Shown here: piece after piece, positions 26,808 through 35,917 of the stretch
Layout of the letters: the number at the start of each line of letters is the position of its first letter
Position numbering within the stretch: the first letter of the stretch is position 1
Translations under genes and position numbers: made by a program
The notes under the pieces: model-generated
The model's database searches: none
What the model was told of the DNA's origin: nothing
What the model saw: only the letters and a program-made list of their open reading frames with translations
Source: Methyloversatilis sp. XJ19-49
GTDB lineage: Bacteria > Pseudomonadota > Gammaproteobacteria > Burkholderiales > Rhodocyclaceae
Reading direction: 5' to 3'
Length of the DNA stretch: 64,000 nt
Assembly (NCBI RefSeq): GCF_024580145.1
Contig: NZ_JANINI010000001.1
Span: 129,550 to 193,549, forward strand

Positions 26808-28922
26808 TTGCTTAACGCTACCCGCAAGGAATTCATGTTCGGCAACCAGAAGGTTGTGCTGGAGACCGGTGAGGTCGCCCGCCAGGCTGGTGGTGCCGTC
26901 ATGGTGAGCATCGACGAAACCGTGGTGCTGGCCACCGTAGTGGCCTCGAAGACGGCCAAGCCGGGACAGGACTTCTTTCCGCTCACCGTCGATTACGCTG
27001 AAAAGTTCTACGCAGCCGGTCGCATCCCGGGTGGCTTCTTCAAACGCGAAGGTCGTCCGAGCGAGAAGGAAACACTGACGTCGCGCCTGATCGATCGCCC
27101 GATCCGTCCGCTGTTCCCGGAAGGTTTCTACAACGAAGTGCAGGTCATCGTGCAGGTGCTGTCGCTGAATCCGGAAGTCGATTCCGACATTCCCGCTCTC
27201 ATCGGCACGTCGGCAGCACTGTCGATTTCCGGCATCCCGTTCAGCGGCCCGATCGGCGCCGCGCGCGTGGGTTACGCCAATGGTCAGTACATCCTGAATC
27301 CGACTGCCACCGAACTGAAGACCAGCGAGCTGAATCTGGTCGTCGCGGGCACCGAAGCGGCCGTTCTGATGGTGGAATCGGAAGCGATGCAGCTGTCGGA
27401 AGAAATCATGCTGGGCGCCGTCGTGTTCGGTCACGAACAGATGCAGGCCGCGATCAACGCGATCAACGAACTGGTCGAAGTCGCCGGCAAGCCGGAGTGG
27501 GAATGGCAGGCCCCGGCGCGCGACGAGGCGCTGTGGAACAGCATCGTCGGTCTGGCCGAAGCAAAGCTGCAGGAAGCCTACCGCATCACGCAGAAGCAGA
27601 CGCGCAGCCAGCGCGTGAGCGAGCTCCGCAATGAAGTCGTTGCCGCACTGACCGCCGACGCGGCCAATGCGCCGGACGTCAACACCATCAAGAATTACTT
27701 CTTCGACATCGAAGCCCGCATCGTCCGCAGCCGCATCCTGAACGGCGAGCCGCGCATCGACGGTCGCGATACGCGCACCGTGCGTCCGATCCACATCCGC
27801 AACAGCGTGCTGCCGCGTACCCACGGTTCGGCGCTGTTCACCCGCGGCGAGACGCAGGCGCTGGTCATCGCCACGCTGGGCACCGGTCGTGACGAGCAGA
27901 TCATCGATGCGCTGGGCGGCGAATATCGCGACCGCTTCATGCTCCATTACAACATGCCGCCGTTCGCCACCGGCGAAGCCGGCCGTTTCGGCACGCCGAA
28001 GCGTCGCGAAATCGGCCACGGCCGTCTGGCCAAGCGCGCGCTGCTCGCCGTGCTGCCGCCGGCCGATGAATTCAGCTACTCGATGCGTGTGGTGTCGGAA
28101 ATCACCGAATCGAACGGTTCGTCGTCGATGGCCTCGGTATGCGGCGGCTCGCTCGCCCTGATGGACGCCGGCGTACCGCTGAAGGCGCACGTGGCCGGCA
28201 TCGCCATGGGCCTGATCAAGGACGGCAATCGCTTCGCGGTGCTGACCGACATCCTCGGTGACGAAGATCATCTGGGTGACATGGACTTCAAGGTGGCGGG
28301 TACCGACAACGGCATCACTGCACTGCAGATGGACATCAAGATCCAGGGCATCACCAAGGAAATCATGCAGGTCGCGCTGGCGCAGGCGCACGAGGCGCGC
28401 AAGCACATCCTGGGCATCATGCAGGAATCGATGAGCGGCGCCCGTGAAGGCGTGTCGACCTACGCACCGCGCCTGCTGACGATGAAGATCAATCCGGAAA
28501 AGATCCGTGACGTGATCGGCAAGGGCGGCGCCGTCATCCGCGCGCTGACCGAAGAGACCGGCGCCACGATCGACATCGGCGACGACGGCACGATCACCAT
28601 CGCATCGGTCAGCGCCGAAGCCGCCGAGAACGCCAAGCGCCGCATCGAGGCAATCACGGCGGAAGTCGAAGTGGGCAAGGTGTACGACGGCACGGTGCTG
28701 CGTCTGCTCGATTTCGGCGCCATCGTCAGCGTGCTGCCGGGCAAGGACGGTCTGCTGCACATTTCCCAGATCGCGAACGAGCGCATCGCCAACGTCGCCG
28801 ACCACCTGAAGGAAGGCCAGCAGGTGAAGGTGAAGGTGCTGGAAACCGACGAGAAGGGTCGCATCCGCCTGTCGATGAAGGCGCTGCTCGCGGCGCCTGA
28901 AGCGGCCGACCCGCAGGAGTGA
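26808..28922 (+). CDS. pnp: polyribonucleotide nucleotidyltransferase (PNPase), TTG start
   Basis: A 704-residue enzyme with two RNase PH domains (first about 10-230, second about 310-545, with [14 protein letters not shown] and [19 protein letters not shown]), an alpha-helical linker, KH ([20 protein letters not shown]) and S1 ([20 protein letters not shown]) domains. It degrades RNA 3' to 5' by phosphorolysis. The TTG at 26808 is preferred over ATG at 26835 because AAAGGAA lies just upstream and the family begins MLNxxxKEF; the E. coli pnp start is also TTG. Confidence 0.98.
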   Translation: MLNATRKEFMFGNQKVVLETGEVARQAGGAVMVSIDETVVLATVVASKTAKPGQDFFPLTVDYAEKFYAAGRIPGGFFKREGRPSEKETLTSRLIDRPIRPLFPEGFYNEVQVIVQVLSLNPEVDSDIPALIGTSAALSISGIPFSGPIGAARVGYANGQYILNPTATELKTSELNLVVAGTEAAVLMVESEAMQLSEEIMLGAVVFGHEQMQAAINAINELVEVAGKPEWEWQAPARDEALWNSIVGLAEAKLQEAYRITQKQTRSQRVSELRNEVVAALTADAANAPDVNTIKNYFFDIEARIVRSRILNGEPRIDGRDTRTVRPIHIRNSVLPRTHGSALFTRGETQALVIATLGTGRDEQIIDALGGEYRDRFMLHYNMPPFATGEAGRFGTPKRREIGHGRLAKRALLAVLPPADEFSYSMRVVSEITESNGSSSMASVCGGSLALMDAGVPLKAHVAGIAMGLIKDGNRFAVLTDILGDEDHLGDMDFKVAGTDNGITALQMDIKIQGITKEIMQVALAQAHEARKHILGIMQESMSGAREGVSTYAPRLLTMKINPEKIRDVIGKGGAVIRALTEETGATIDIGDDGTITIASVSAEAAENAKRRIEAITAEVEVGKVYDGTVLRLLDFGAIVSVLPGKDGLLHISQIANERIANVADHLKEGQQVKVKVLETDEKGRIRLSMKALLAAPEAADPQE

Positions 28923-28925
28923 TGA

Positions 28926-28967
28926 CTGCGGGGCAGGGTGGATTTTCTTGATCCACCCGCCCTGCAG
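28926..28967 (+). terminator. imperfect hairpin after pnp
   Basis: An 18-base left arm (28926-28943) pairs with 28951-28967 with one bulge and a 7-base loop. There is no T run after it, so it may be an RNA-stabilising end or a Rho-linked end rather than an intrinsic terminator. Confidence 0.4.
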
Positions 28968-28970
28968 CCA

Positions 28971-28999
28971 TTGACCGCGCGGCTTCGCGCCGGTAGTAT
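28971..28999 (+). promoter_or_regulatory. predicted sigma-70 promoter of the tRNA cluster
   Basis: TTGACC (28971-28976), a 17-base spacer and TAGTAT (28994-28999). tRNA-Pro begins 11 bases later, as expected for a tRNA promoter; the GC-rich stretch after the -10 would suit stringent control. Confidence 0.75.
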
Positions 29000-29009
29000 C
29001 GCGCGCTCT

Positions 29010-29086
29010 CGGGGTGTAGCGCAGCCCGGTAGCGCGCTTGCTTTGGGAGCAAGATGTCGGGGGTTCGAATCCCTCCACCCCGACCA
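29010..29086 (+). tRNA. tRNA-Pro (anticodon TGG)
   Basis: A full cloverleaf with acceptor stem CGGGGTG/CACCCCG, anticodon stem CTTGC/GCAAG around loop TTTGGGA (anticodon TGG), T-arm with GGTTCGAAT, discriminator A and encoded CCA at 29084-29086. Confidence 0.97.
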
Positions 29087-29118
29087 GAACATCGGTCCGC
29101 AACGCGGTAACTTAGTAC

Positions 29119-29195
29119 CTGCCCGTAGCTCAACTGGATAGAGCAACGGCCTTCTAAGCCGTAGGTTGCGGGTTCGATTCCTGCCGGGCAGGCCA
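29119..29195 (+). tRNA. tRNA-Arg (anticodon TCT)
   Basis: Acceptor stem CTGCCCG/CGGGCAG, D-arm GCTC/GAGC, anticodon stem ACGGC/GCCGT around CTTCTAA (anticodon TCT), T-loop TTCGATT, discriminator G and encoded CCA at 29193-29195. It reads AGA/AGG codons. Confidence 0.97.
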
Positions 29196-29250
29196 GTTGT
29201 ACGTGTGGCCCGAGAGTTTCAAGCGCTGATCGCTCGATCAGCGTTCCAGT

Positions 29251-29327
29251 GGTGGCTGTAGCTCAGTTGGTAGAGTCCCGGATTGTGATTCCGGTTGTCG
29301 TGGGTTCGAGTCCCATCAGCCACCCCA
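29251..29327 (+). tRNA. tRNA-His (anticodon GTG)
   Basis: It has the extra 5' G (G-1) of histidine tRNAs facing the C discriminator, acceptor stem GTGGCTG/CAGCCAC, anticodon loop TTGTGAT (GTG), T-loop TTCGAGT and encoded CCA at 29325-29327. No clear intrinsic terminator follows in the 163 bases before the next gene, and I see no other feature in that gap. Confidence 0.97.
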
Positions 29328-29490
29328 CTCCCCAAGTCGTTTTCCCCCGCAGTTTCCTTGTTTTGATTCCTGGTTGATCCGCGTTGTGCGGCGTCGCCGA
29401 ATGCCGGGTAGCGGCAGTCCGGGTTCTCAAGCCATCAGTCCGATCAGCCGTTAATGCCTGATGTGCGAATGACGGTCGTCAGACCCAGCC

Positions 29491-29988
29491 ATGTATTTTC
29501 GATTCATCGAGAGGAGGCGGGCGGTGCGGGGGCTAAACCGGATTTCGGGATTCACGCTTGTCGAACTGCTTGCAGTGGTCGCGATCATCGGGGCGCTTGT
29601 CGCGATCGCGCTTCCGAACTATGAAGCCTATGTCGAGCGCAGCAAGCAAACTGCTGCGATGGCCGACATGACCAACATCATGATGGCGATCGATCGTCAT
29701 GTGATCAGGGCGAACGAATTTCCGGCCACGCTCGCCGAGGTGGGCTTCGGCGAGGCACTCGACCCCTGGGGCAACGCTTTCGAATACCTGCGCATCGCCG
29801 GCACGCCACGTCCGAATCGGGGCCAGCTGCGCAAGGACAAGAATCTGGTGCCGCTGAACAGCGACTACGACCTCTACAGCATGGGCAAGGATGGCCGAAG
29901 CCAGAAGCCGCTCACGGCTGCCACCTCGCGCGACGACATTGTCCGCGCCGGTAATGGCGCGTTTGTTGGCCTGGCCGTCGACCACTGA
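29491..29988 (+). CDS. GspG-like type II pseudopilin
   Basis: A 165-residue prepilin-like protein. A 20-residue basic leader ends at the prepilin peptidase site G/FTLVELLAVV, followed by the hydrophobic helix. The globular part shows the GspG-type LDPWGNAFEYL and DYDLYSMGKDG segments that in GspG bind calcium. It would assemble in a pseudopilus of a type II secretion system or a related pilus. No other secretion genes are nearby. The next gene starts directly after its stop, so it is coupled to a c-di-GMP-type signalling protein. Confidence 0.85.
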   Translation: MYFRFIERRRAVRGLNRISGFTLVELLAVVAIIGALVAIALPNYEAYVERSKQTAAMADMTNIMMAIDRHVIRANEFPATLAEVGFGEALDPWGNAFEYLRIAGTPRPNRGQLRKDKNLVPLNSDYDLYSMGKDGRSQKPLTAATSRDDIVRAGNGAFVGLAVDH

Positions 29989-32703
29989 ATGTCTGTCCGA
30001 CTTCATCTGCGGAGCCGTTTCGGACGCCGCCTCTTCAGCCGGTTCCTGATCGCAGCCCTGCTGCCGATGGTGGTATTGGCGACTTTCGCCTACAGCGAAA
30101 TGCGCGAGCAGTTGGTGGATCAGCTCCAGCACGCCCTGCGTGACGACAGCAAAAGCCTTGGCATGGAACTCATCAACGAGCTAAGCCTGCGCGTCGGCGT
30201 GCTCAAGGAGAGCGGTGCGCGCGAAATAGCGGGGGAGGCAACTGGATTCGTCTGGGTCAGGGACGAACGTGATCCGCAGGTGCCGGCGCTCGATGCCGAC
30301 GAAGCGCGGGGGCTTGCCGCACACGGCGCAACCGTCCGCCTTTTCGGCGCGCATGCGCCTTTGCTTGTCGTCCGTCGGAGCATCGACAACCGCATCATTT
30401 ACGGCCGCCTTGACCCGGCTGCCTTGTGGCAGAGACATTCGGTCGATACGCCCTACTGCATTCTCGACAAGCAGCAGCGTCCCATCCTGTGCACGCAGGG
30501 GCTGCAGCTCCCGGTGCTTGACCTGTCTTCGAGTGATCGGACACTGATCACCGCATCGTCCAACGGCGTGCCCCACCTCGCGGGTCACTGGAGCGCCCAC
30601 CTGGAAGGTCTTTACGGGGCCGGCGTTTTTCACGTGGTAACGACTGTCCCCGCGCAGTCGCTGACCTTGCCGCTCGCCCACCTTCGTTACGGGTTCATCG
30701 CGATCTTCGCGCTCGCACTGGGCTTGGTCGTCGCGATGGCGGCGAGCCAGATCGGCCGGCAGACAGAGCCCCTTGATGCGCTGACACGGGGTGTCAAACG
30801 TCTTGCGCGCGGCGAAATGGATACCCGTGTCGACGTGCCGGGCGATGATGAATTCGCCCTGCTCGGCGCAACCTTCAATACGATGTCCGATCGCCTGAAG
30901 CGCAAGTTCGACATGCTTCGATTGCTTGCCGAGCTCGATCGCGCAGTACTCGGTTCGGGCGAGCCGGCACGGGTGACCGAAGCCATCCTTTCGGGCGTGC
31001 TCGACGCCATTCCCTGCGACGCTGCAGGCATCGCACTCATCGATGCGAACGGAACGGCCACCTATGCGCGTGCGCGTACCGGCGACGGACAGCTTTCTCC
31101 GCGCCTTGATGTGTCGGCCGATGTCCTGACGCAGATCTGCAGCCTCTGCGTCGACGAGTGGAATGATGTTCGGATCGACGTCGAGTCGCTGCTGAGCGGC
31201 CAGCCGCAACAGCCGGGCCGGGGTGCGCTGATGTTCCCGGTGCGCAGCCATGGGCGGCTCGACGGTCTGCTCGTGCTCGCGCTGCCGACCAATGGCTGGC
31301 AGGACAAGGAGGAGATCATCACCGCCGGACGCAATCTTGCCGATCGGATGTCGGTTGCGGGATCCAGCTTCGCGTGGGAGGAAAAGCTCTACCGTCAGTC
31401 ACATTACGACGCCTTGACCGGCCTTCCGAATCGCACGCTGCTGCGCGATCGTGTGACGCAGGCGCTCACGCGAGCGGATCGGGAGAAGACGTCGGTCGCC
31501 GCCCTGTACATCGATTTTGACGACTTCAATTCCATCAACGAAGCGCTCGGCCAGACTGCGGGCGACATGTTCCTCATCGAGGCGTCGCGTCGCCTTGAAT
31601 CCCTGATGCGACCGGAGGACACCGTTGCACGTCTCGCCGGGGATAAATTCGTGATGCTCGTAACGGGTATGGATGACGCGGAACGCATGCTTGTGCTGCA
31701 TGGCATCGCTGAGCGTATCCACCCCTTGCTGGCGTCGCCGGTGCACCTCGACGGTCGGGATGTCATTTCGCAGGCAAGCATAGGCATCTCGCTCTACCCG
31801 GACAATTCGGACCACTTCGAATCGTTGATGAGTACTGCCGAAGTTGCGCTTCACGAAGCAAAGAAGTTCAGCCGTGGCGGCTTCAACTTCTATTCGCAAT
31901 CGATGAATGCGGCGGTGAGCGAGCGCTTCGATCTCGCCCAGGCGCTGCGTCGGGGCGTTCAGAACGGAGAGCTTCTGCTGCACTTCCAGCCGAAGGTGAG
32001 CGCGCGCGATGGCGCCATCAGGGGCGCCGAAGCGCTGATCCGCTGGCAATCGCCATCGCGCGGGCTGGTGTCGCCGGGCGCGTTTCTTCCATTGATCGAG
32101 GATATCGGTCTGAATGGCTGGCTGACCGACTTCGTGCTCGACACGGCGTGCGCGCAGATGGCGGCGTGGGACAAGGCGGGGCTGCCCCCGATTCCGGTCT
32201 CCATCAACGTGAGCCCCGCCGATCTGGGGACTGCGGACTTTTTCGACAGGATTGTGGCGGCACTGCAACGGCACGGCCTTTCGTCCACCCGGCTCGAACT
32301 GGAGATTCTCGAAACATCGGAGGTCGGGGCAGGCGGCACGGTGCGCACGACCTTGCAGCGCCTGCGCGACGTCGGCGTGAAGATTGCGCTGGACGACTTC
32401 GGTACCGGTTATTCCTCGCTGGTTTATCTGACTGAAATGCCGGCCGACACCCTCAAACTCGATCGCGCCTTCATCCGCAACCTCGTCGGCGACCTGCGTC
32501 AACAGGCCATCGTCCGGCAGGTCATTTCGCTTGCCCGATCGCTTGGATTCAGCATCGTCGCCGAGGGCGTCGAAAAGGCCGACCAGCGAGACCTGCTGGT
32601 CGACATGGAGTGCGATCTGATACAGGGCTTCCTGTATTCCCGTCCGCTGCCGCCTGAGGAGTTCGCGGCAAAACTGCTCGGGAAGCTGCCCATCGCGGCG
32701 TAA
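29989..32703 (+). CDS. membrane GGDEF/EAL protein with HAMP and GAF, GGDEF degenerate
   Basis: A 904-residue protein. A first membrane segment (about 17-36), a periplasmic sensor region (about 37-228), a second membrane segment (about 230-250) and HAMP (about 250-305) are followed by a GAF-like domain (about 320-455), GGDEF (about 470-630) and EAL (about 645-890). The GGDEF signature reads AGDKF (about residue 549), so cyclase activity is unlikely. The EAL part keeps AEALIRW, INVSPAD, LDDFGTGYSSL, KLDRAFI and AEGVE, so it probably hydrolyses c-di-GMP. Pairing with the preceding pseudopilin gene suggests control of surface structures (inference). Confidence 0.92.
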   Translation: MSVRLHLRSRFGRRLFSRFLIAALLPMVVLATFAYSEMREQLVDQLQHALRDDSKSLGMELINELSLRVGVLKESGAREIAGEATGFVWVRDERDPQVPALDADEARGLAAHGATVRLFGAHAPLLVVRRSIDNRIIYGRLDPAALWQRHSVDTPYCILDKQQRPILCTQGLQLPVLDLSSSDRTLITASSNGVPHLAGHWSAHLEGLYGAGVFHVVTTVPAQSLTLPLAHLRYGFIAIFALALGLVVAMAASQIGRQTEPLDALTRGVKRLARGEMDTRVDVPGDDEFALLGATFNTMSDRLKRKFDMLRLLAELDRAVLGSGEPARVTEAILSGVLDAIPCDAAGIALIDANGTATYARARTGDGQLSPRLDVSADVLTQICSLCVDEWNDVRIDVESLLSGQPQQPGRGALMFPVRSHGRLDGLLVLALPTNGWQDKEEIITAGRNLADRMSVAGSSFAWEEKLYRQSHYDALTGLPNRTLLRDRVTQALTRADREKTSVAALYIDFDDFNSINEALGQTAGDMFLIEASRRLESLMRPEDTVARLAGDKFVMLVTGMDDAERMLVLHGIAERIHPLLASPVHLDGRDVISQASIGISLYPDNSDHFESLMSTAEVALHEAKKFSRGGFNFYSQSMNAAVSERFDLAQALRRGVQNGELLLHFQPKVSARDGAIRGAEALIRWQSPSRGLVSPGAFLPLIEDIGLNGWLTDFVLDTACAQMAAWDKAGLPPIPVSINVSPADLGTADFFDRIVAALQRHGLSSTRLELEILETSEVGAGGTVRTTLQRLRDVGVKIALDDFGTGYSSLVYLTEMPADTLKLDRAFIRNLVGDLRQQAIVRQVISLARSLGFSIVAEGVEKADQRDLLVDMECDLIQGFLYSRPLPPEEFAAKLLGKLPIAA

Positions 32704-32721
32704 ACCCGCGCGCGTTGCGCA

Positions 32722-33618
32722 TCAACGCGCGTCCGTGCCGCCCAGCGTCTCGATCAGCTGATCGATCAATCTGCCCAGTTCGCCCGTCATCAACGCGAAG
32801 TCGGTGTCGAAGCGCTCGGCTTCATCGCCGCTGCCATCTTCCTTTTCGGTCAGCACGTCTAGCGGCGCGATGCGCTTCAGGGTCAGGGTTTCGGTCAGCG
32901 TGAAGGACACCCGTTCGGCCCAGGTCATCGCCAGGCGCGTGCATTGCTTGCCGGCTTCGATGTGGCGGCGCAGGTCTTCGGCTTCCAATGCATGGCGGGT
33001 ATAGCGCACCGTGGCCTTGGACTGGGTGCTGGACCGCAGTTCGGTGTCCTGATCGACGGTGAAGCCGGCGGGCGCCTCGTCGGACGCCAGCCACGAGGTC
33101 ATCGCCGACACCGGTGACAGCGCAGTCTGCAGGGGCCGCGCGCCGAGATTTTCGATGCTTTCGTTCAGCAACTGCATCACTTCGTCGCTCTTTGCGCTGG
33201 CGGCGGCATCGACGACGATCATATTGCGCACCGGGTCGATCCACACCCGGGTGTCGCGCGCGATGGCGAACGCGCGCGGCAGCAGTTCATTGGTCACCGC
33301 ATCCTTGATTTCCCGCATTTCTTTGCGGCCCGGCTTGTAACCCTGCTGCTCCTCGATCTCCTGCGCGCGTGCCTTGGCAAACTGATTGATGACCGACGCC
33401 GGCAGCAGCTTCTTTTCAACCCGCAGCGCAATCATCATCTGACCGGCCACGGCGTGCACCAGCGACTCGTCGTTGCGCGGCGACACCCAGCCCATGCGCT
33501 GCATTTCGATGCTGGTGCCGGGCTGGAAGGCCTGCGCAGCGAGCTTTTCAGCCAGCTGGTCGGGGGTGGCGGTGAACGGCGTGGAGAGGCGGTAGATCTG
33601 GAGGTTCTTGAACCACAT
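32722..33618 (-). CDS. rdgC: recombination-associated protein RdgC
   Basis: A 298-residue Rdg[12 protein letters not shown] at the N-terminus, [25 protein letters not shown] and the central [15 protein letters not shown] segment. RdgC forms a ring around DNA and limits RecA filament formation. Normal length. It converges with the GGDEF/EAL gene; a GC-rich hairpin at 32709-32731 lies at the junction but lacks a T run. The 193 bases upstream (33619-33811) form the divergent promoter region with parE; I resolved no sites there. Confidence 0.96.
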   Translation of the reverse strand: MWFKNLQIYRLSTPFTATPDQLAEKLAAQAFQPGTSIEMQRMGWVSPRNDESLVHAVAGQMMIALRVEKKLLPASVINQFAKARAQEIEEQQGYKPGRKEMREIKDAVTNELLPRAFAIARDTRVWIDPVRNMIVVDAAASAKSDEVMQLLNESIENLGARPLQTALSPVSAMTSWLASDEAPAGFTVDQDTELRSSTQSKATVRYTRHALEAEDLRRHIEAGKQCTRLAMTWAERVSFTLTETLTLKRIAPLDVLTEKEDGSGDEAERFDTDFALMTGELGRLIDQLIETLGGTDAR

Positions 33619-33811
33619 GGCGTCGGCAAAAAGGGACGCAGTCTACACGAGCGACCCGCCAGGGCGCGCCTCGCCGGACAATCGGCTGCCACGCAACGAC
33701 GGTATCGACGGCAGGGCGCCATTGCATGCAAACTAGCGCACTTTTCGCGCGGCCTCGTCGGCGCGCGCTGTACCGAACATCTCTGTTCCACCGACCTCAG
33801 CCCGCTGCGAC

Positions 33812-35773
33812 ATGAACAAACCCAGCAGTTACAACGCCGCCGAAATCCAGGTGCTCGAAGGCATCGCGCCGATCCAGAAGCGGCCGGACATGTACACGCG
33901 GACCGAAAGTCCGAACCACATCGTGCAGGAAATGATCGACAACGCCTGCGACGAGGCGCAGGGCGGTTTTGCCGACCGGCTGGGCGTGATCATGCATACC
34001 GACGGATCGGTGACGGTGGAGGACAACGGGCGCGGCATTCCGGTCGATATCCATCCGACCAAGGGCGTGCCGGCGATCGAAGTCATCTTCACCATTCCGC
34101 ACTCGGGCGGCAAGTTCGAAGGCAAGGCCTACCGCATCGCAGGCGGCCTGCACGGCGTCGGCGTCACGGTCACCAACGCATTGTCGAAGCGGCTTGAGGC
34201 GACCGTGAAGCGCGCCGGCCGTGAGTACGCGATTGCCTTCGACCACGGTGTATCGCAGGGGCTGACCGAAGTCGGCAGCTGCCCGAAAGCGCACAACGGC
34301 ACGCGGGTGCGTGCCTGGCCCGACCCACGCTACTTCGCCACGGCGAAGATCAAGCGCGCCGATGTCGAACATCTGCTGCGCGCACGCAGCGCCATGCTGC
34401 CCGGCGTGCGCATCGTGTTCCAGGACGAGGAAAGCGGCGACACGCGCGAGTGGCACTACGCGAACGGGCTGGAAGACTATCTGCGCGAACAGCTGTTCGA
34501 GGCGATCGGCGACACGGCACCCGGCGCACCGCGTCCGGAAGTGTTCGCCGGTGCGCGCAGCGCACTGCCGGGCTACGACGCGGGCGAGGGCGCCGAGTGG
34601 GCGATCGGCTTCGTCGAAGGCGCCTCGGTGCGCGAATCCTTCGTCAATCTGATTCCGACGCCGGGTGGCGGCATGCACGAATCCGGCATGCGCCAGGCGC
34701 TGTTCGAATCGGTGAAGGACTACGCGACGCACCATGGTCTGATGCCGGCCAAGCTGGCGCTGCAGTCGGAAGACGTGTCGCATCACGCCAGCTACGTGCT
34801 GAGCGCCCGGGTGCTGGAACCCCGCTTCCAGGGCCAGACCAAGGACAAGCTGAACAACCGCGAGGCCGTGAAGCTGGTGTATGAATCGATCAAGGATGCG
34901 CTCGACCGCTGGCTCAATGATCACGCGGCCGAAGCACAGCGCATCGCCGGGTTGGCCATCCGCAGCGCGCAGTCGCGCGCGCGCGCCGGCAAGGTGGTTG
35001 AAAAGCGTACCGGTTCCGGCGTCACCCTGCTGCCGGGCAAGCTGACAGACGCCACCGGCACGGTGCCGGAGCAGAACGAAATCTTCCTGGTCGAGGGCGA
35101 TTCGGCCGGCGGCAGCGCAAAGCAGGCGCGCGACCGCACCTTTCAGGCGGTGCTGCCGCTGCGCGGCAAGGTGCTGAATACCTTCGAAATCGACGCGTCG
35201 GAAATTTTCGCCAACAACGAAGTGCACGACATCGCGGTGGCGCTGGGCATCGACGCGCACAAGCCGGACGCACCCGACACCGTGCTCGACGGTCTGCGCT
35301 ACCACAAGGTGATCATCCTGTCGGACGCCGACGTCGATGGCGCGCACATCCAGACGCTGCAGCTCACGCTGTTCCTGCGCCACTTCCCGCGCCTCATTGC
35401 GCGCGGCCATGTGTTCATCGGCCAGCCACCGCTGTACTGCATCAAGATCGCCCCGACCAGGGCGCGCCCGGCACGCCGGCTGTACGCGCTCGACGAAGCG
35501 GAGCGCGACAGCATGCTGGACGGCCTGATCAATGACGGCATTGCCGAGAGCGCACTGACCGTCAGCCGCTTCAAGGGCCTGGGTGAGATGAATCCGGACG
35601 AGCTGAAGGAAACCGCGATGAACCCGGAAACGCGACGGCTGATCCGCATCACGCCGGGCGCCGACGCCGACGTGGTGATGAACACCTTCACCATGCTGAT
35701 GGGCAAGAAGGAAGCCGAGCGTCGCCGCCGCTGGATGGAACAGGAAGGCGACAGCGTGGTGCCCGATGCGTAA
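33812..35773 (+). CDS. parE: DNA topoisomerase IV subunit B
   Basis: A 653-residue GHKL ATPase: EMIDNACDEAQGGFADRLGV and VEDNGRGIPVDIHPTKG (ATP-binding), GGLHGVGVTVTNALSKRLE, and TOPRIM region LVEGDSAGGSAKQARDR with DADVDGAHIQTL. With ParC it decatenates daughter chromosomes. The ParE rather than GyrB identity is supported by the length (GyrB of proteobacteria is about 800) and by the neighbouring parC. Confidence 0.97.
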   Translation: MNKPSSYNAAEIQVLEGIAPIQKRPDMYTRTESPNHIVQEMIDNACDEAQGGFADRLGVIMHTDGSVTVEDNGRGIPVDIHPTKGVPAIEVIFTIPHSGGKFEGKAYRIAGGLHGVGVTVTNALSKRLEATVKRAGREYAIAFDHGVSQGLTEVGSCPKAHNGTRVRAWPDPRYFATAKIKRADVEHLLRARSAMLPGVRIVFQDEESGDTREWHYANGLEDYLREQLFEAIGDTAPGAPRPEVFAGARSALPGYDAGEGAEWAIGFVEGASVRESFVNLIPTPGGGMHESGMRQALFESVKDYATHHGLMPAKLALQSEDVSHHASYVLSARVLEPRFQGQTKDKLNNREAVKLVYESIKDALDRWLNDHAAEAQRIAGLAIRSAQSRARAGKVVEKRTGSGVTLLPGKLTDATGTVPEQNEIFLVEGDSAGGSAKQARDRTFQAVLPLRGKVLNTFEIDASEIFANNEVHDIAVALGIDAHKPDAPDTVLDGLRYHKVIILSDADVDGAHIQTLQLTLFLRHFPRLIARGHVFIGQPPLYCIKIAPTRARPARRLYALDEAERDSMLDGLINDGIAESALTVSRFKGLGEMNPDELKETAMNPETRRLIRITPGADADVVMNTFTMLMGKKEAERRRRWMEQEGDSVVPDA

Positions 35774-35783
35774 TCGAACCCCT

Positions 35784-35885
35784 GTAGGTTGGGGTGAGCG
35801 CAGCGATGCCCAACGTCACACGCCTCTTTCACGACGCGGCCGGCATATGGGCATGTTGGGCATCGCTGCGCTCACCCCAACCTGC
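35784..35885. repeat. long palindromic repeat between parE and parC
   Basis: Two 31-base arms, 35784-35814 and 35855-35885, are reverse complements of each other at 30 of 31 positions with a 40-base spacer. A third, single arm of the same family lies at 57865-57895 (29 of 31 identical to the right arm). This is a REP/MITE-like palindrome; in mRNA it would fold into a strong hairpin between the two topoisomerase IV genes. Confidence 0.9.
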
Positions 35886-35917
35886 GAAGTGCGTTACCCG
35901 TCACTGGAGTTCCTGAA

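Noticed and set aside
26637-29102. 821-codon minus-strand ORF opposite pnp
   Set aside because: Shadow of PNPase that also runs through tRNA-Pro; no recognisable protein features.
32709-32731. Terminator between the GGDEF/EAL gene and rdgC
   Set aside because: The CGCGCGTT/AACGCGCG hairpin has no T run on either side; it is kept only as a comment.
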